NCBI GenBank assembly: GCA_039619475.1
Contig: CM077116.1
Span: 5,580,001 to 5,644,000 of the forward strand
Length of the DNA: 64,000 bases
Reading direction: 5' to 3'
Origin: Icerya purchasi
Taxonomy: Eukaryota > Arthropoda > Insecta > Hemiptera > Monophlebidae
Shown here piece after piece: positions 12,101 through 23,435 of the stretch (position 1 is the stretch's first letter; each line of letters opens with the position of its first letter). Both the position numbers and the translations under genes were made by a program. The notes under the pieces were generated by a model. That model was not told the DNA's origin, made no database searches, and saw only the letters and a list, made by a program, of their open reading frames with translations.

Positions 12101-14170
12101 AGAAACAGAGCTGAATAGTATTACTTTTTTTCGAGGCAACTGATAGTACCAAATTCGTGGTCGTTGTTCAACTGTGACCTTATTTCTGAAGACGAAATGA
12201 CAGGCCAATATTCATTTTTCTTGGTTTAAAATTTGAGCAGCAGTTTTTCAAATAGCTTGAATAATACTGAAAGTAAACTTATTGGGCGGTAGGAAGAGAC
12301 ATTATTTGCGGCTTTAACCGATTTCAGGCGCGTACACAATTGTGCACATCTGCAGGGAAATAGACGTACGTACTGTCGAAATAAAAAAGCGTAGTTATAA
12401 AAGTTACAGCTTTTTTTGATAGGTTTTTTACTATCTTGTTAATGACGAAACCTTAACTGGGGGGCTTTTGACAGATTTAGGTTGTTATCAGTGATCTTTT
12501 TCATTTCAAATAGTGTAAAGAATTTTATAGGCATTTGTAATGAAAAGTTAGAAATTCGTTAATTTCCTATTTCCTATAATTTAACAAGGCAGTGTTATAT
12601 GTGAATACTTATAACAAATATTAGCAAAAATTGATTCCTTTTCTTTTTCACTTATTCACTTCTTGAAGAGATCTGAATGAGCAGTATCGGTTGTTTACTT
12701 CTTATAAGATGTCTAGTTACTTTTTATAATTCATAATCATCCTTAAACTCTCAACTTTTAAATTATGCTTGATTGACCTTAACTATTTTCATTAATATAG
12801 TACTAATTCATTTTCAATCACGAAATTTTTTTTTAGAACGCGAAAGAGTGGCTACAGACAGGGATTGCTTGAAGAAACTGATTCAAATAACGTCCTTGCT
12901 AATGACTATTGAAACGAAACAAGAAAAGAGTATTTGTTATGTTTACAAAATAGTTACATAATACTAATTCTTCTCCTTTTTTTAACTGTTCTATAATATA
13001 ATAACAAATAATACGATAAACTGTATTAATTTTAATTTACTGTAAAAACTAATTTAAATATATATTATACACATACCTCGTACATTCGAAAACGAATTAC
13101 ATCGTCGTTATTTAATACTTCCTTGATCGTACTTAATACAGGTTCATTATATAATACTGCTAAACCAGATGAATCCCGACCGACATTTTTTAACAAATAC
13201 ATTGCAGCACCCGCAATACCAATGCTTTTATGTGCAACACAATGAACCACCGCAGTTAATAATTCACTGTTAGTATACAACATCGGATTTATTTTCACCG
13301 TGCTACTACTATTATTAACAGCATACTTTTTTAACTATAAATGCAATACAAAAAAATACATTATCTGTTAAAATTTTAATTTTATGGTAACATATTTTAT
13401 TTCTAATCTAAAATTCGAATAATGTAGTACTTGCGTTGAAGGTTCAAGGATATCTAAATTGTAGATCCTTGTTGTACATTAATTTTAATATTTAGAAAAT
13501 AAAAAGAAATTTTCTATTCAAATTGAAAAAATGAAGAGAAATAAATTTTGGCCGTTCCGATCAAACAGAAATGAATGATTTCTCATTATATAACAATGCA
13601 CATTTTAAAATAAAAAAAATTACTTGTTAAAATTTAAAGTAATAAGCTTGGAATAAATATAAAATACTTTACCTCGCGAAGAATGAATTCTGTAACTTTA
13701 TCTTGTGAAAGTTTCATGGATTTAACAAATAGCATACCATATTTCTCCAGTAGGTCGGAAGATTGTAAACCAGTAAACATATGTTCCAATACTTTTACCG
13801 CTAATTCCACTTGTTCTCTTTAATACACAACGTTAAATTATTTATTGAAAAAGAAAAGATAAAACTTAATTTTCGCGTTGTAATTATTAATTTCTCTCTA
13901 TAAAACGCAATTTTAAAATTAGAAACCGTAATTGTTACATACGAAAGTAATTATGATAATGTTAAATACTTACACATTCGATGAATCTAAACAATTGAAA
14001 ACACGTTCCAATTGAACATTTGAAACGATTTCGGATATTTCTTGAGCATTCATATTCATTAAAGAAATTTTTAAATCTTCTAAAATTTGAATTCTATTTG
14101 TTTCATTATCGTTACTTAAACGAAGAATGTTATTCTTATACCAAAGTACGGATTTCGGTGTCATTCTCAT
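3032..14170 (-). CDS. PSMD5: 26S proteasome non-ATPase regulatory subunit 5 (S5b), eight exons
   Basis: PSMD5 is a cytosolic HEAT/ARM-repeat chaperone that holds Rpt1-Rpt2 during assembly of the 19S base and is released from the mature proteasome. By matching family blocks to splice sites I place coding exons at 14170-13974, 13817-13673, 13334-13077, 10587-10338, 9685-9497, 9327-9218, 4448-4262 and 3234-3032. All junctions have GT/AG ends and compatible phases. They sum to 1539 bp, or 512 residues plus stop, close to the roughly 504 of the human protein. Recognisable blocks include VLEHMFTGLQSSDLLEKYG (exon 2), IGIAGAAMYLLKNV (exon 3), VIIEI across the exon 3/4 junction, IFKFFGAVAKSRP (exon 5), EQVLRLLHEMIETRL (exon 6), TEEWFSQIF and LIANTPG (exon 7), and YVEPIAQVAMERAM before the stop (exon 8). 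The start is the ATG at 14170, with a second ATG two codons later at 14164. No lesion is visible, so the gene looks functional. The splice model is inferred without transcripts. Confidence 0.9.
4449..9217 (-). other. PSMD5 intron 6 (4.8 kb) with repeat debris
   Basis: Long AT-rich intron between coding exons 6 and 7. It contains the SINE annotated separately, an A tract at about 6073-6102, a T tract at about 8710-8733, and two vaguely similar GGTGGTGG/GGTAGTGG patches near 6940 and 7340 that may be old transposon remains. The short ORFs here have no family resemblance and I treat them as chance. Confidence 0.6.
5481..5810 (+). mobile_element. tRNA-derived SINE, copy 1
   Basis: The first 75 nt (5481-5555) look like a tRNA: a 7-bp acceptor pair GTCGTCG/CGACGAC, an A-box-like TAGCCTAGTTGCTAGAGCG and a B-box-like GGTTCGATCCC inside a T arm. 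The anticodon arm does not pair well. About 255 bp of non-tRNA body follows, containing GGCAATGGCAAACCACCG and ending near ATGTACGAATA. The same body recurs at 40647-40958, which shows a dispersed family. The RNA polymerase III promoter boxes look intact in this copy. The 3' boundary is approximate because only two copies can be compared. Confidence 0.8.
10588..13076 (-). other. PSMD5 intron 3 (2.5 kb)
   Basis: AT-rich intron between coding exons 3 and 4. Its middle part (about 11.5-12.4 kb) is less AT-biased and looks like an old retroelement relic, listed separately. I see nothing in the rest. Confidence 0.6.
11500..12350 (-). pseudogene. Probable reverse transcriptase relic of a LINE
   Basis: Translated on the minus strand around 11.8-11.9 kb, one frame reads VIYVNDVAILACYRNKLQNHL, which resembles the YADD motif region of Jockey/CR1-type reverse transcriptases with the YADD changed to YVND. 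Stops interrupt the frame on both sides. It is a decayed fragment inside a PSMD5 intron. The clade and exact borders are uncertain. Confidence 0.35.
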
Positions 14171-15440
14171 AGTGATTAACCAGTTCAATGATTTTACATA
14201 TCTTTAAAAATAAATCCCAAAATGACCCATCAGTTTTGCACTTACAAATAAACGAAAAAAAACAACTAATATGCAAATCTCCCCTATACGCTACAACTTA
14301 CTTTGCTTTACCGTAAATACATGTTTAAAATACTATACGGAATTAGCACGGTCAATTGAGTGTATTTTATGTAAATGTTTTTCTTGGAGGATCAAAGAAA
14401 CTATTATACGCATGCGCAAAATAAATTATTGTCCGTCTCTGAAACACTTAATTTATATGGTTTTTAAGCATTTAAAAATTGATTTTATCTAAATTTGAAC
14501 ACACTTTTTATCGTTAGATTTATTTTTTAGAAACTTACATAAAACAAACTTGAATCATTTGAATAAAATATTCACCACGGTAAAGTTTCGAAGATTTTTT
14601 TAGTCATTCGGTTAATACTTTTAGAGATTTTACTACATTTCGGTAAACATTGATGTATATGTATGAAACATGTAATAAAAACTTGAACGATTATTAGTAT
14701 AGTATACAAAGCAATGGCTTGAAGAGAATATTTAACTAATTAATTATAAAAATCTAAAACATCTTAATTTTTAAAAACACAGTTGTATTAACCAAAACAG
14801 CATTACATGGTTGCAAGGATATATTATGAGGTAAAATAGTTTGCAAATAAGTATATTTATGAAAACAGTATTTTATTTCAATTAAGTGCCTTTAGCATAA
14901 TTTTAATAAAATTAATCGCAAAAAAATCGTATAAAATGGAGTATATATGTACATTTATCATAAAAATTAAACATTTTTCATATTTAAAATCAATTAAAAA
15001 ATGTTGTATAAAAAGTTATTAAATTATTAAAATATTTATCGCGTAAAAAAATAATTTCTTATATTATTTCTTTATGAACATTGATATCATCTTAATTAAC
15101 ATAAATTTTAAATAAGGTTTACTATATTTATTAACACTTGCAACAAAAAATATCGTATCGGTAAATCATGATGTCGCAGTCAGTCATACCGATATTGTTG
15201 TTTTAATAATTGTAACATCACAAATAACTGATACAAAACTATATATAAAATATGTATGTAAGTTGAATTGCAATGAATAGATACAGTTTTGCGCATGCGT
15301 ATAATTTTCTTGGGCTCCTGGAAAACACTAGTTGATTTTTGCCTTCATTCAATTATCTGATAAGCAGTGTTGCCTTTTGAGTAAATTTGATTCCGCATTT
15401 TGTACTATTTGGTATTCTTGTGTACTTATATACTTTTAAA
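14171..15440. promoter_or_regulatory. Upstream region of PSMD5
   Basis: The first few hundred bases left of the PSMD5 start codon must hold its 5' UTR and promoter. I see no clear TATA box at a convincing spacing, and no divergent gene within 1.3 kb. The sequence is AT-rich and otherwise featureless. The promoter call rests on position only. Confidence 0.35.
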
Positions 15441-16498
15441 TAAATTTGTGTACTGAAAGTAAACAAAAGAGTGAACTTTCTCCCCAGGCCTTTTTACAAG
15501 CATCTATATATATATACATATATCAAAGGCGGATTAAGGATTTACAGGGCCTGAGCCATCTGGGACTAATCTTGAATGAGGGGCCCTCCTTCAAAGAAAA
15601 AATAATGAAAAAACTCAGTATTATATATGTACGACCAAACAAGAAAAAAAAAAAGCTTACTGTGTACGCAAGAATGACTAATGAAATTACAATTAGGCTC
15701 CCTTTTTAAGAAATTAACTTTCTTACCCTAACAAACCAAATATTACATAAATTAAACGTCAACTAAGGAACTTTATATATACATATATCTATATATGTTA
15801 AAATTTGTAATTCTTTATTAATAACATCATCTTTTTCTAAAAAAAAATATTTCAGGGTGGGTGAACCCTGAAAACCCCCCTTAGATGCAGCCCTGCACTC
15901 ATGTGATGTTTTTGATCAAGTTCTTTTCTTTATATAAGTTAAACATGCATGATTAAAATTCCATAATTGTTTATGTGATCAAAAAGAAGGGAATGAAACA
16001 CAGTATGATTTATTCAATTTTTCAAAATACAAATGTATTCATAAAATTAACAATTGATTAAAAGTCGCTTTTACTTTAAATAATTTTTATATCGTTCTGA
16101 ATAAAACGTATTAACTTTCAATAAAAATAAAATATCGTTAAAATTAAGAATATTTCAGATCATAAAACGTTTTTATATAAAAAATTTACATCGATAGCAT
16201 GGGTATCAATATTTGAATGGAGAATTGTTATTAATTGATTTGTCGAATGTTTATTTAATGTTTATTTATATTCAGTACGTACATTAAAGGACTCATTACC
16301 ATTTTTTAAAACAATAAATTAAATTTATTCTAGAAAATTTCAATAAATATTCATTTTATGTAGCATTCAGTTTATCGGAAAAAAAGGAGAAAGTTATGTA
16401 GAGAAAAAAAGTACATTTTCATGAATGTACTTGTATGTTATTTTTAATTAACTGAATTATTTTTAAGATAAAAAATGCAGATTTGAAATCTTACATTT
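15441..16498. other. Unclassified DNA-transposon debris and AT-rich spacer
   Basis: A patch at 15530-15595 (GGCGGATTAAGG..., then GGGCC and GGGGCCC) resembles the end of a hAT-type or similar non-autonomous element. Further GC-rich patches at 15853-15900 and about 16568-16585 share GCAGGGC-like words and may be other ends of the same debris. No ORF of interest. The remainder is AT-rich with no visible feature. Confidence 0.35.
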
Positions 16499-16907
16499 TT
16501 ACTGTATTGAGAATTTCGAGAAAAAAAACTTAAATTTTGTATGTGGAAAATAAAATTTTTTTCTGTTCAAGAGTGCAGGGCCCCTTTTAGACTTTTGACC
16601 TTTCAGAATCATGTTGAACAATATAACCAAACACTCTATCAGATACGATCCCCCAAATTTTAGTTGTTCATTACTTATTTTATCAACACTCAGAGTTGTG
16701 TTCCCTTTCAGTCTTGCCACCACATCCGTTATCACCGCTTTTATTATACAGGGTTCCTGCTCTTCCTCTAGTCTTTCTTCATCAAATAGTACTAGATCTT
16801 CACCCTTAAATAATTCCTTATAGTAGTCGGTAGCATGTACAATTATTCTTTTACGATCACAGATTTTATTCCCATCCCCAACTCCATCTAAGAAAAAAGA
16901 AACCCTT

Positions 16908-17520
16908 TTTTTTTCTTTTTTTTTTGGGCTCGTCAACCAAGGACCTTTACCCAGAAAGAAAAGGTAAGGAAAGAAGTTGGTTATATTTTGATCTGATCAG
17001 AAATTTTATCTAAAAAGGAACAAATAGCAGGAATAATTAGTAGGGAAGGAAAGGACAGGATATAGGAAGCACAATAAGGAGTACGAAGTCCAAGCTTCAG
17101 TAAATAAGAATGCAAGGCAGAACGCTCCACGGAGAGAGATGAACACTGGAAAAACACATGATCGGCGTCGCAAATAACTGTATCATTCGGATGGAGAGGA
17201 CAGTACGGAGAAGAAATCAAGGAAAAACGCAAAGAATGGCCAAAGCGCATACGAACAATGGAAATAACATCAGAACGCCGAAGGGAGGGATGCAAAAGAA
17301 ACCATGAATATGCAGGAAGAGTAGGCTGAACTGACAGGTAAAAGAAACAACTGTTGGGAAAAGAGGAAACATAGGTGTCCGACCGAAATCGGATATGAAA
17401 GTTTTTACAAATTGATAAGAGGTTATCGGATGGAATTTTTAAAAAAAAAGACCTTTGACTTCTATTGCTAAGCTTTTCCTTATTGCTTTTGTACTTTTTG
17501 TACTTTCCAACACCCACTGA
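16908..17520 (-). mobile_element. Nested 5'-truncated LINE 3' end (R1/TRAS-like)
   Basis: An open stretch at 17517-16981 contains RRSDVISIVRMRFGHSLRF and then a cysteine/histidine-containing region (VICDADHVFFQCSSL). This matches the C-terminal region after RNase H in I/R1-group LINEs. A short 3' UTR with GTCAACCAAGGACCTTTACCC (written on the plus strand) follows, then an A-rich tail on the minus strand (plus-strand T tract at 16907-16924). The same 3' UTR recurs near 44.2 kb, so this is a repeated family. It sits between two fragments of the RTE-like LINE, hence inserted later. Confidence 0.65.
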
Positions 17521-17963
17521 ATGAACTAATTTTTCTTCTTTTCGTTATACGTTCTAAACTTGTTTCTTATAAGTTTACATAGAATATTATATTCTATTTT
17601 TTCATTACTTGTTTTATTCGTCCGTCTCTTTAATTTTTCCCTTTCAGTTATCAGCTGTTTTATGTCTGTCGGTATACTTACCGAGGATGAGTTTTTGTAA
17701 TTTACGCCTTTACATTCCGTCGCTTCCTTTATACTGTCTGTTATTTGTGAGTATAATAATTCTATGTTACCTACATGCTGTATGTTAATGTTTTTTAACC
17801 ATTTACTTAGCTCTGACTCACCTCTTTCATTTCTCACGCCATAATTGTATAGTCCTAAAACCCGTGTTACTTGTCATTCCTCTGACCTATCTAATAAATG
17901 ATGCTTCGGGTTGATTTTAGAATTATTTAAAATATCTGCAGTTTGCTTGTAAAATTCATCGCA

Positions 17964-18233
17964 TTATTTTTCTTCCGAGCTCGAGGTCGTCATAGTTTTA
18001 TTATTTTTTTCTGCCTTATTTATATAAAATTTAGCTACAACTATCCTATCCGAAATTCCCTTAAATTCCGCTAAGTCGTTTTTCCGGTGTCGATCTATAA
18101 TAAACCCTACACCTTCCTGGCCCTGATTATTCGCTATGTAGCACAATAAGTTGTTCTCTTTTGTCACTAGCACATTAACGCTGCTTCTCATTACTTCTGA
18201 TAGTCCTAATATGTCAATTTTTGATTCTTTCAA
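17964..18233 (-). pseudogene. RTE-like LINE endonuclease fragment
   Basis: An open fragment of 89 codons contains KIDILGLSEV and, further on, EGVGFIIDRHRKNDLAEF and GISDRIVVAKFYI. This is the middle of an AP-endonuclease-like domain as found in RTE and related LINEs. It lacks both the N-terminal catalytic residues and the C-terminal SDH motif, so it cannot be functional. Confidence 0.6.
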
Positions 18234-19784
18234 GGCATTCTCCAGTTCAGTTAAATTCTCATTACTTTTTAACGTTCTAACATTTAAGCTATCAACGTTT
18301 AATACATTTTTTTTGGCATCTACTCTATCTATTATCTGACCGTTTCTTTTTTCTTCTAGTGTTCTATTTCTGCCGACGATAATGTCAGCATTCTTATTCT
18401 TACTCTTATGATTACTTCTGCCTTTCGTTTCTCCATTATCTATGAAAGATGCGTGGAACGGTCTTACTCGCCTTCGCGGACCAAGCGTAACCGGGCAAGG
18501 TAAGTTCGGCCACTTAATCTATACATTATTGTTACGGGAAGGAGTATTAACGCAGTTAGTAAGACGGTCTAGCAACACCTGTGTCTGCTAGCGTTGTTGT
18601 TTTGGTCCTTCTGATACCTGCTTCGCTTTATCAATCAATTCTCGACTGCTTCGCTCATTTAAACTTTGCTTTTCGAAGACCGAGGTTGGACGAAAGTGTT
18701 ACAAAAAGTACCAAGTGTCGACACTTTAGCGGCTGGAGGAGCCGGGGTGTCCAGTTTTCGTTGATGAGAGCCAATCAGGCTTATACATCGTACGTGTAGT
18801 CAGAGGAATCAACGCGGGGCCCTTAATCGTCGACCGGAATTGTACAAGCCAGACTTTTTTCATTATTTTATTTGTTATTCGTTTTTTTTTTTGCGATAAT
18901 TTGTGTGATTGCCTCGGCGTAAGTGAGTATAGACGGAGTTTCGCATGAATGGTGTGAGTGTGATTTTGTATGTCGATTAATGTACGCATTTTTGTATGCA
19001 GTTGCATTTTACTCAAGTCGCTCGTATGTAATTCGAATATATTTATATAAATCAAAAAAAAAAAGAAAACTGAATAAAATTTAGTGAGAAAGTGATTTAT
19101 TGTTGCGTGTGGGGTGATTGAAACAATTTCCATAAGACCGAGGTTGATTCTTGACAGAAAATTCGACCAACAACCGAGACCTTTTCTCAGGGACCTGTAT
19201 TTAAATTAAAAAAAAAAAAAATAAATAAAGAATAAATAAAGAACGAAATAGAAAAAAAAAACAAAGAGAAAAAGAAAAGTAAAAATAAAAAGAAAATTTA
19301 TAATTAAATTTATTAAATTATTTATCACGTAACAAGCTATTCCCTACTGTTGGATACGCGATAACCTATAATAATCTAACAAAATTAACAAGAATTCTTT
19401 TACGGTTATACATTCTGAAATTGATTAAGTTTAAGAAAAGCATAATTGTTAACATAAACATAGCATTTATTACGTAGTAATACATGTAGATTAATCTATC
19501 ACATTATATTTAATAATAATATTTATTTCTATATAATCAGGCAATAAATCTATTCTTATCTAATCTATACGTTTTTAAGATAATATAAGATTTTCCATAA
19601 AATTCATTATATGTCTACAATATTACTGTACATCATTCTTTTACCATCATCGCTACTTAAGATTATTTTATTCTGCTCTAAAGTGTACAATGTATGTATG
19701 TTTAAAGCTCCGTATATTTTAATATGTCATAATTTTTACTTAATTTACTACGCATACCAATTACACAGTTATAATCTTTGAAAC
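18234..19784. other. Repeat-derived and AT-rich spacer left of the palindrome
   Basis: 18460-18850 is GC-richer and probably LINE 5' sequence. The phrase AAGACCGAGGTTG occurs at about 18677 and again near 19135, which hints at a duplicated repeat end. 19205-19310 is very A-rich and may be a retroelement tail on the plus strand. 19310-19784 is AT-rich with nothing visible. Confidence 0.4.
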
Positions 19785-19790
19785 CATACC
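19785..19790. repeat. Left 6-bp target site duplication (CATACC)
   Basis: CATACC lies directly before the first base of the left arm and is repeated in direct orientation directly after the last base of the right arm at 40058-40063. Flanking DNA beyond the two copies is unrelated. This fixes the element borders to the base. A 6-bp duplication is known for Maverick/Polinton integration. Confidence 0.9.
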
Positions 19791-20089
19791 AGTAGATGAT
19801 AAATGCGGGGACTGGCAGCTCTGACGTCACAACCCCTAAACGCGTGCAGAGGGTTGAAAGTAACGTAAGTATTTCATCAGGGAGGCAAAAACTAACCCAA
19901 TTTTTTATTCCGACGCCGAAAATTCACCCAAGTTTCCCCCAATTTCCTCAAAATTCCCCCCGTGCGTTCCCCTGCACATTTCCGATAAACTGATCCGATT
20001 ATTAATTAACATAAGTATATTAATTAATGTCTGAAAGTAACCCAAGTCTCCGACCCCCCTCCCCCCCCCCTGCGTTACCGCGGTTTTTC

Positions 20090-22030
20090 AAAATTCCGGG
20101 CTTAAGTATGAAAATTCCAAAATGTAACCCAAGTATGGTATTTAAAGCTAAAATTTAACCCAACACCCCCGTTCGCCCCTCACACATGTATATTACGATC
20201 CCGCGCACGCTCCGGTCGCCACCGCGAAAGCGCACGCGCCGTTCCCACGCATATTCCGATCTCCGCCGCGATATCACATCCGCACAAGCGTTCCGTTCAC
20301 GATACCACAATTTTTTTATAAAATTAACTTAACTATATTTTTTTATTTACCGGATTCCCCGATCGTACAGACAAATGCGAAAGCACACGCACTGTTCCCG
20401 CGCATATATCTAACATAACGTTCTCCACTGCAAAAGCGCACACGCCGTTCCTCCGCATGCCTCCCATGTTCACGATACCGAGATTATTTTTAATATTTCA
20501 AAGTCTAAGTATGGAAATTTCAAAATTAGCCTAAATATGTTTTTTATTTTTCCGATTCCCTGATCTTACTGCTATATGCCATGGCGCACGTCCCGATCCC
20601 GCGCATATATCTAACATACCGTTAGCCTCCGCGAAAGCGCACGCGCCGATCCCGCGCACTCATTGTTTGCTTGCGGATACCGCATTTTTAAAAATATTTC
20701 AAAGCCTAAGTATATATTATTATTCATACACTGATCAATTTTTTAAGGATCTTTCGTATTTTTACAAGTATAGACGCACCCGCGACGAAAAATTCTCCGA
20801 TCATAGCATTGCATGCAATCATCACCGCGTTATAGTATTTTTTTAATTATTATTTTTTTTTTCACATAACAACCCAATCCCTGCTCTGTTGGCTAAACCT
20901 ACAAGGTTATCCAAAACATTTACAAATTAACAAATCAATTATTTCTATACTCAAAAACTATCCTTAGTCTCCTTTACCCTTTCCACCCTCTTTTCCAATC
21001 GATTATAATATACATTATTTATTTTTTCTTATCCTTCCATCATCTTACACACTATGGTAGCTTAACATCCAATCCTGCACATACCGCTGCCGCTGTTTTA
21101 ATATCTAATATATAGCATTCTATTTACTTTTACTACGACCATTAAACCCCCGATCGACGCTCCCGACGCTTCCGTCATTTCATATTGAGAGGTAATTATT
21201 TTTTTATGTGACCGCTATGAATGCCCACCGTCCATTCCCACACACTCATCTGTTGTCGTTAGTTCCCATATCGTTCATAATAACTTTTTTCAATTCCAAA
21301 TATTATGGAATTATTCCACTTATATTTTTTTTATGCTTCCGATCATTTCTTCCGACTGTTGATAAATTTTTATTTTTTCTCCGATTCTAAAAATAAATCT
21401 CTCGATACCTTCACTGCCATGAATGTGCACACACCCTCTGCAGTTAGTTCCCATATCGATCATAATAATTTTTTTTCAAATCTAACTATTATAGAATTAA
21501 CCAAAGTATATTTTCTTTACTTCAGATCATTTCTTCCGACTGTCCATAATTTTTTTATATTTTTTTCTACGGTTCAAAAAATAAATCCGACGAAGTCTTC
21601 ATCAATATGATTGTACACAACATATTCCCTCGCACTGAAATGCTACCGTTAGTTCTCACATCATTCATAATAATTTTTCATGTCTAAGTATTACTGAATT
21701 ATTCTGAGTATATTTTTTCACCTCCAAAAATTTTTTCCAAACATGGGTAATAAAATTAATTCAAGTATATTTTTTTATTTAACACAGTTTCAAAATTTCT
21801 CCCTCCCCTATCCATCCTACACAAATTACAAATCTTTCGTATTATTTTTCATGAATACATCCATCCGAAGCTACAGTGAAACCTAACCAATCATTCCCAC
21901 GTTCACATATGCTAGAGCTGGTTTCCATATCATTCATATTAATTTTTTTCCGAGTCTATTAGTTTAAGAATATTTTTATTTATTTCAATCTCTAAATATT
22001 TTTTTTCTGAGTATTTTGTATTATACATAT
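20090..22030 (+). repeat. Diverged ~190-230-bp repeat array, outer left
   Basis: Degenerate units recur with an AT-rich half (a core like TCTAAGTATTATGGAATTATTCCAAGT followed by TATATTTTTT, split here because it is long) and a second half. In the outer copies (about 20190-20690) that half is GC-rich with GCGCACGCGCCG and CCCGCGCATATATCTAACATA. In inner copies it becomes TTAGTTCCCATATCGTTCA plus TAATAATTTTTT. Copies are visible near 20.10, 20.32, 20.50, 20.70, 21.29, 21.47, 21.68 and 21.74 kb. Spacing is irregular. The mirror array is at 37819-39759. Confidence 0.7.
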
Positions 22031-22499
22031 TTTTTCCCCTCTCTATTATGTCTGCACACAGTCGTAACGAAAAAATGCGCTGCTCATATCCTTACATGCA
22101 TGTTGTCATGACCTTGAATTCTTTCGTGTGACAATCAATATTATGTCTGCTGGGATCTTCCCCTTCATATCTTTCGTCGAAACCTGTTCACATGTACACA
22201 CATACACACAAACACATATATCCAAAAGATCATCTGCAAACTTCGACCGTGCACACCTACAACCAACTTTCACCAAAGGAATGTGGGTTTTCTGTTTTCT
22301 GGTGCAGCCCTCCCTTTTCAAAGGCAAGCATCGAGCTAGATTGTCGAACGGATCTGATCGTGCAGTCAGTATTAGTGCTATGTCAAACGTGTGCATTTTG
22401 TAGAATCTGTGTTCTTCACGCGTTATTAAAGATTTGCCTTAACTTTAGAAGTAATAATTTTCTACGTTTTTAGTAAAAAGTTAAAAATATTATTCAAAC

Positions 22500-23435
22500 A
22501 TGAATAACAATGCCGATCCGATTGATATTAAAACCGCTGAATTTATTCAGAATTCATTTTCGAGTGATAGCGGCTCGCATTCGTCTTCTTCACCTCCAAC
22601 ACCACAATGTGATGATGGTTATACATCAGAAGAATCAACATCTTTTGTATGTAAAATCGTTGATCCCGTATTATTATCAGAACAAGTGGATGTAGCGGAA
22701 TATTTTGTAGATATCAGCATCCATATAGATTGTAATTATAGTTTCCGAGTAACCGAACTAGCAATGATTGATATGTCTGGCGAGAAGTGTTTGCATACGC
22801 TGTATAAACCAAGCAGAGCATGGCATGCATCAAAAATGCCGCATTTACAATGTTCTTCAGTGAGTTATTACTTGAAAAACCCTTCATTATTTTCCTGTCG
22901 GGAAGAAATATTCATGGCACGCGATATATTCACAATATTGTCCCAAAAACCGAGAGCTCGCGTATATATTTTAACAGTATATGCTAAACTTACACTAATG
23001 GAACTTAACGAAAAGTCTGAATTGTTGCGTGACTTAGACTATGAAATCGTTAATATGGATCATGTCTTTCGAATGCCTAGTATTGAGGTTCTACATGAAG
23101 AGTATTTTGGTATAAGCAATTTGGTAACTTGTAAACACCATAATGAAAATGATAGTTTTCATTGTGCAGTGAAAAACGTTATGGTGATAAAGACCTGGTA
23201 TGATCATGTTATCCATCCGCTGAAGCTTATGAATAATCTCAATATAAATGATTTAAGTCAGTTGTTCATTACAGTCACCAAAGAAATGATAATTACATTA
23301 TTTCCGAGTTGTGTTGGAGACATTTATATATTTTTACCAGATAGATTAAAACAGGATGATACGATAAAATCACTTCTACCATGTTTTGAACATGAGAATG
23401 ATGAAGAATATTATTTCGATGACGATACATTATGA
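22500..23435 (+). CDS. Palindrome gene A, left copy: degenerate DEDDh-exonuclease-like protein (311 aa)
   Basis: Intact single-exon ORF starting with ATG at 22500, the first ATG in a long frame. Residues 1-45 are a low-complexity serine/proline-rich tail. Residues 66-95 read like the first strand pair of a DnaQ/DEDDh exonuclease (EYFVDISIH, then FRVTELAMID and G), but the expected D-x-E is D71-I-S73. Residues 205-240 contain CKHHNEN and FHCAVKNV then KTWYDHV, like the last DEDDh motif, but the expected H-x4-D is H221-x4-N226. The C-terminus (297-310) is acidic. With two catalytic acids replaced I infer a non-nucleolytic, perhaps DNA-binding, fold. This is motif reading, not a search result. 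A possible ATTAAA polyadenylation signal lies at about 23502. The copy at 36414-37349 encodes the same protein. Confidence 0.75.
   Translation: MNNNADPIDIKTAEFIQNSFSSDSGSHSSSSPPTPQCDDGYTSEESTSFVCKIVDPVLLSEQVDVAEYFVDISIHIDCNYSFRVTELAMIDMSGEKCLHTLYKPSRAWHASKMPHLQCSSVSYYLKNPSLFSCREEIFMARDIFTILSQKPRARVYILTVYAKLTLMELNEKSELLRDLDYEIVNMDHVFRMPSIEVLHEEYFGISNLVTCKHHNENDSFHCAVKNVMVIKTWYDHVIHPLKLMNNLNINDLSQLFITVTKEMIITLFPSCVGDIYIFLPDRLKQDDTIKSLLPCFEHENDEEYYFDDDTL

Larger units (their letters stand above)
16499..18900 (-). mobile_element. Decayed RTE-like LINE, interrupted by another LINE
   Basis: Coding fragments run 5' to 3' on the minus strand in the order expected for an RTE-type LINE. The endonuclease fragment at 18233-17964 includes IDILGLSEV and GVGFII. 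The linker at 17837-17526 is lysine/arginine-rich. The fragment at 16936-16499 matches the N-terminal reverse transcriptase region, with ATDYYKELF and then the counterpart of the KAPG-D-N-E-LK-GG block, read here as NTTLSVDKISNEQLKFGG. A second LINE 3' end (about 16908-17520) separates the last two. The catalytic reverse transcriptase core is missing. The GC-richer 18460-18850 stretch may be the 5' UTR; the 5' limit is a guess. Confidence 0.6.

Noticed and set aside
22106..22473. Overlapping 91-96-codon frames upstream of gene A and their mirrors at 37376-37743
   Set aside because: Three frames on two strands overlap the same bases, with no domain and no coding bias. Likely chance openness near the gene A promoter.
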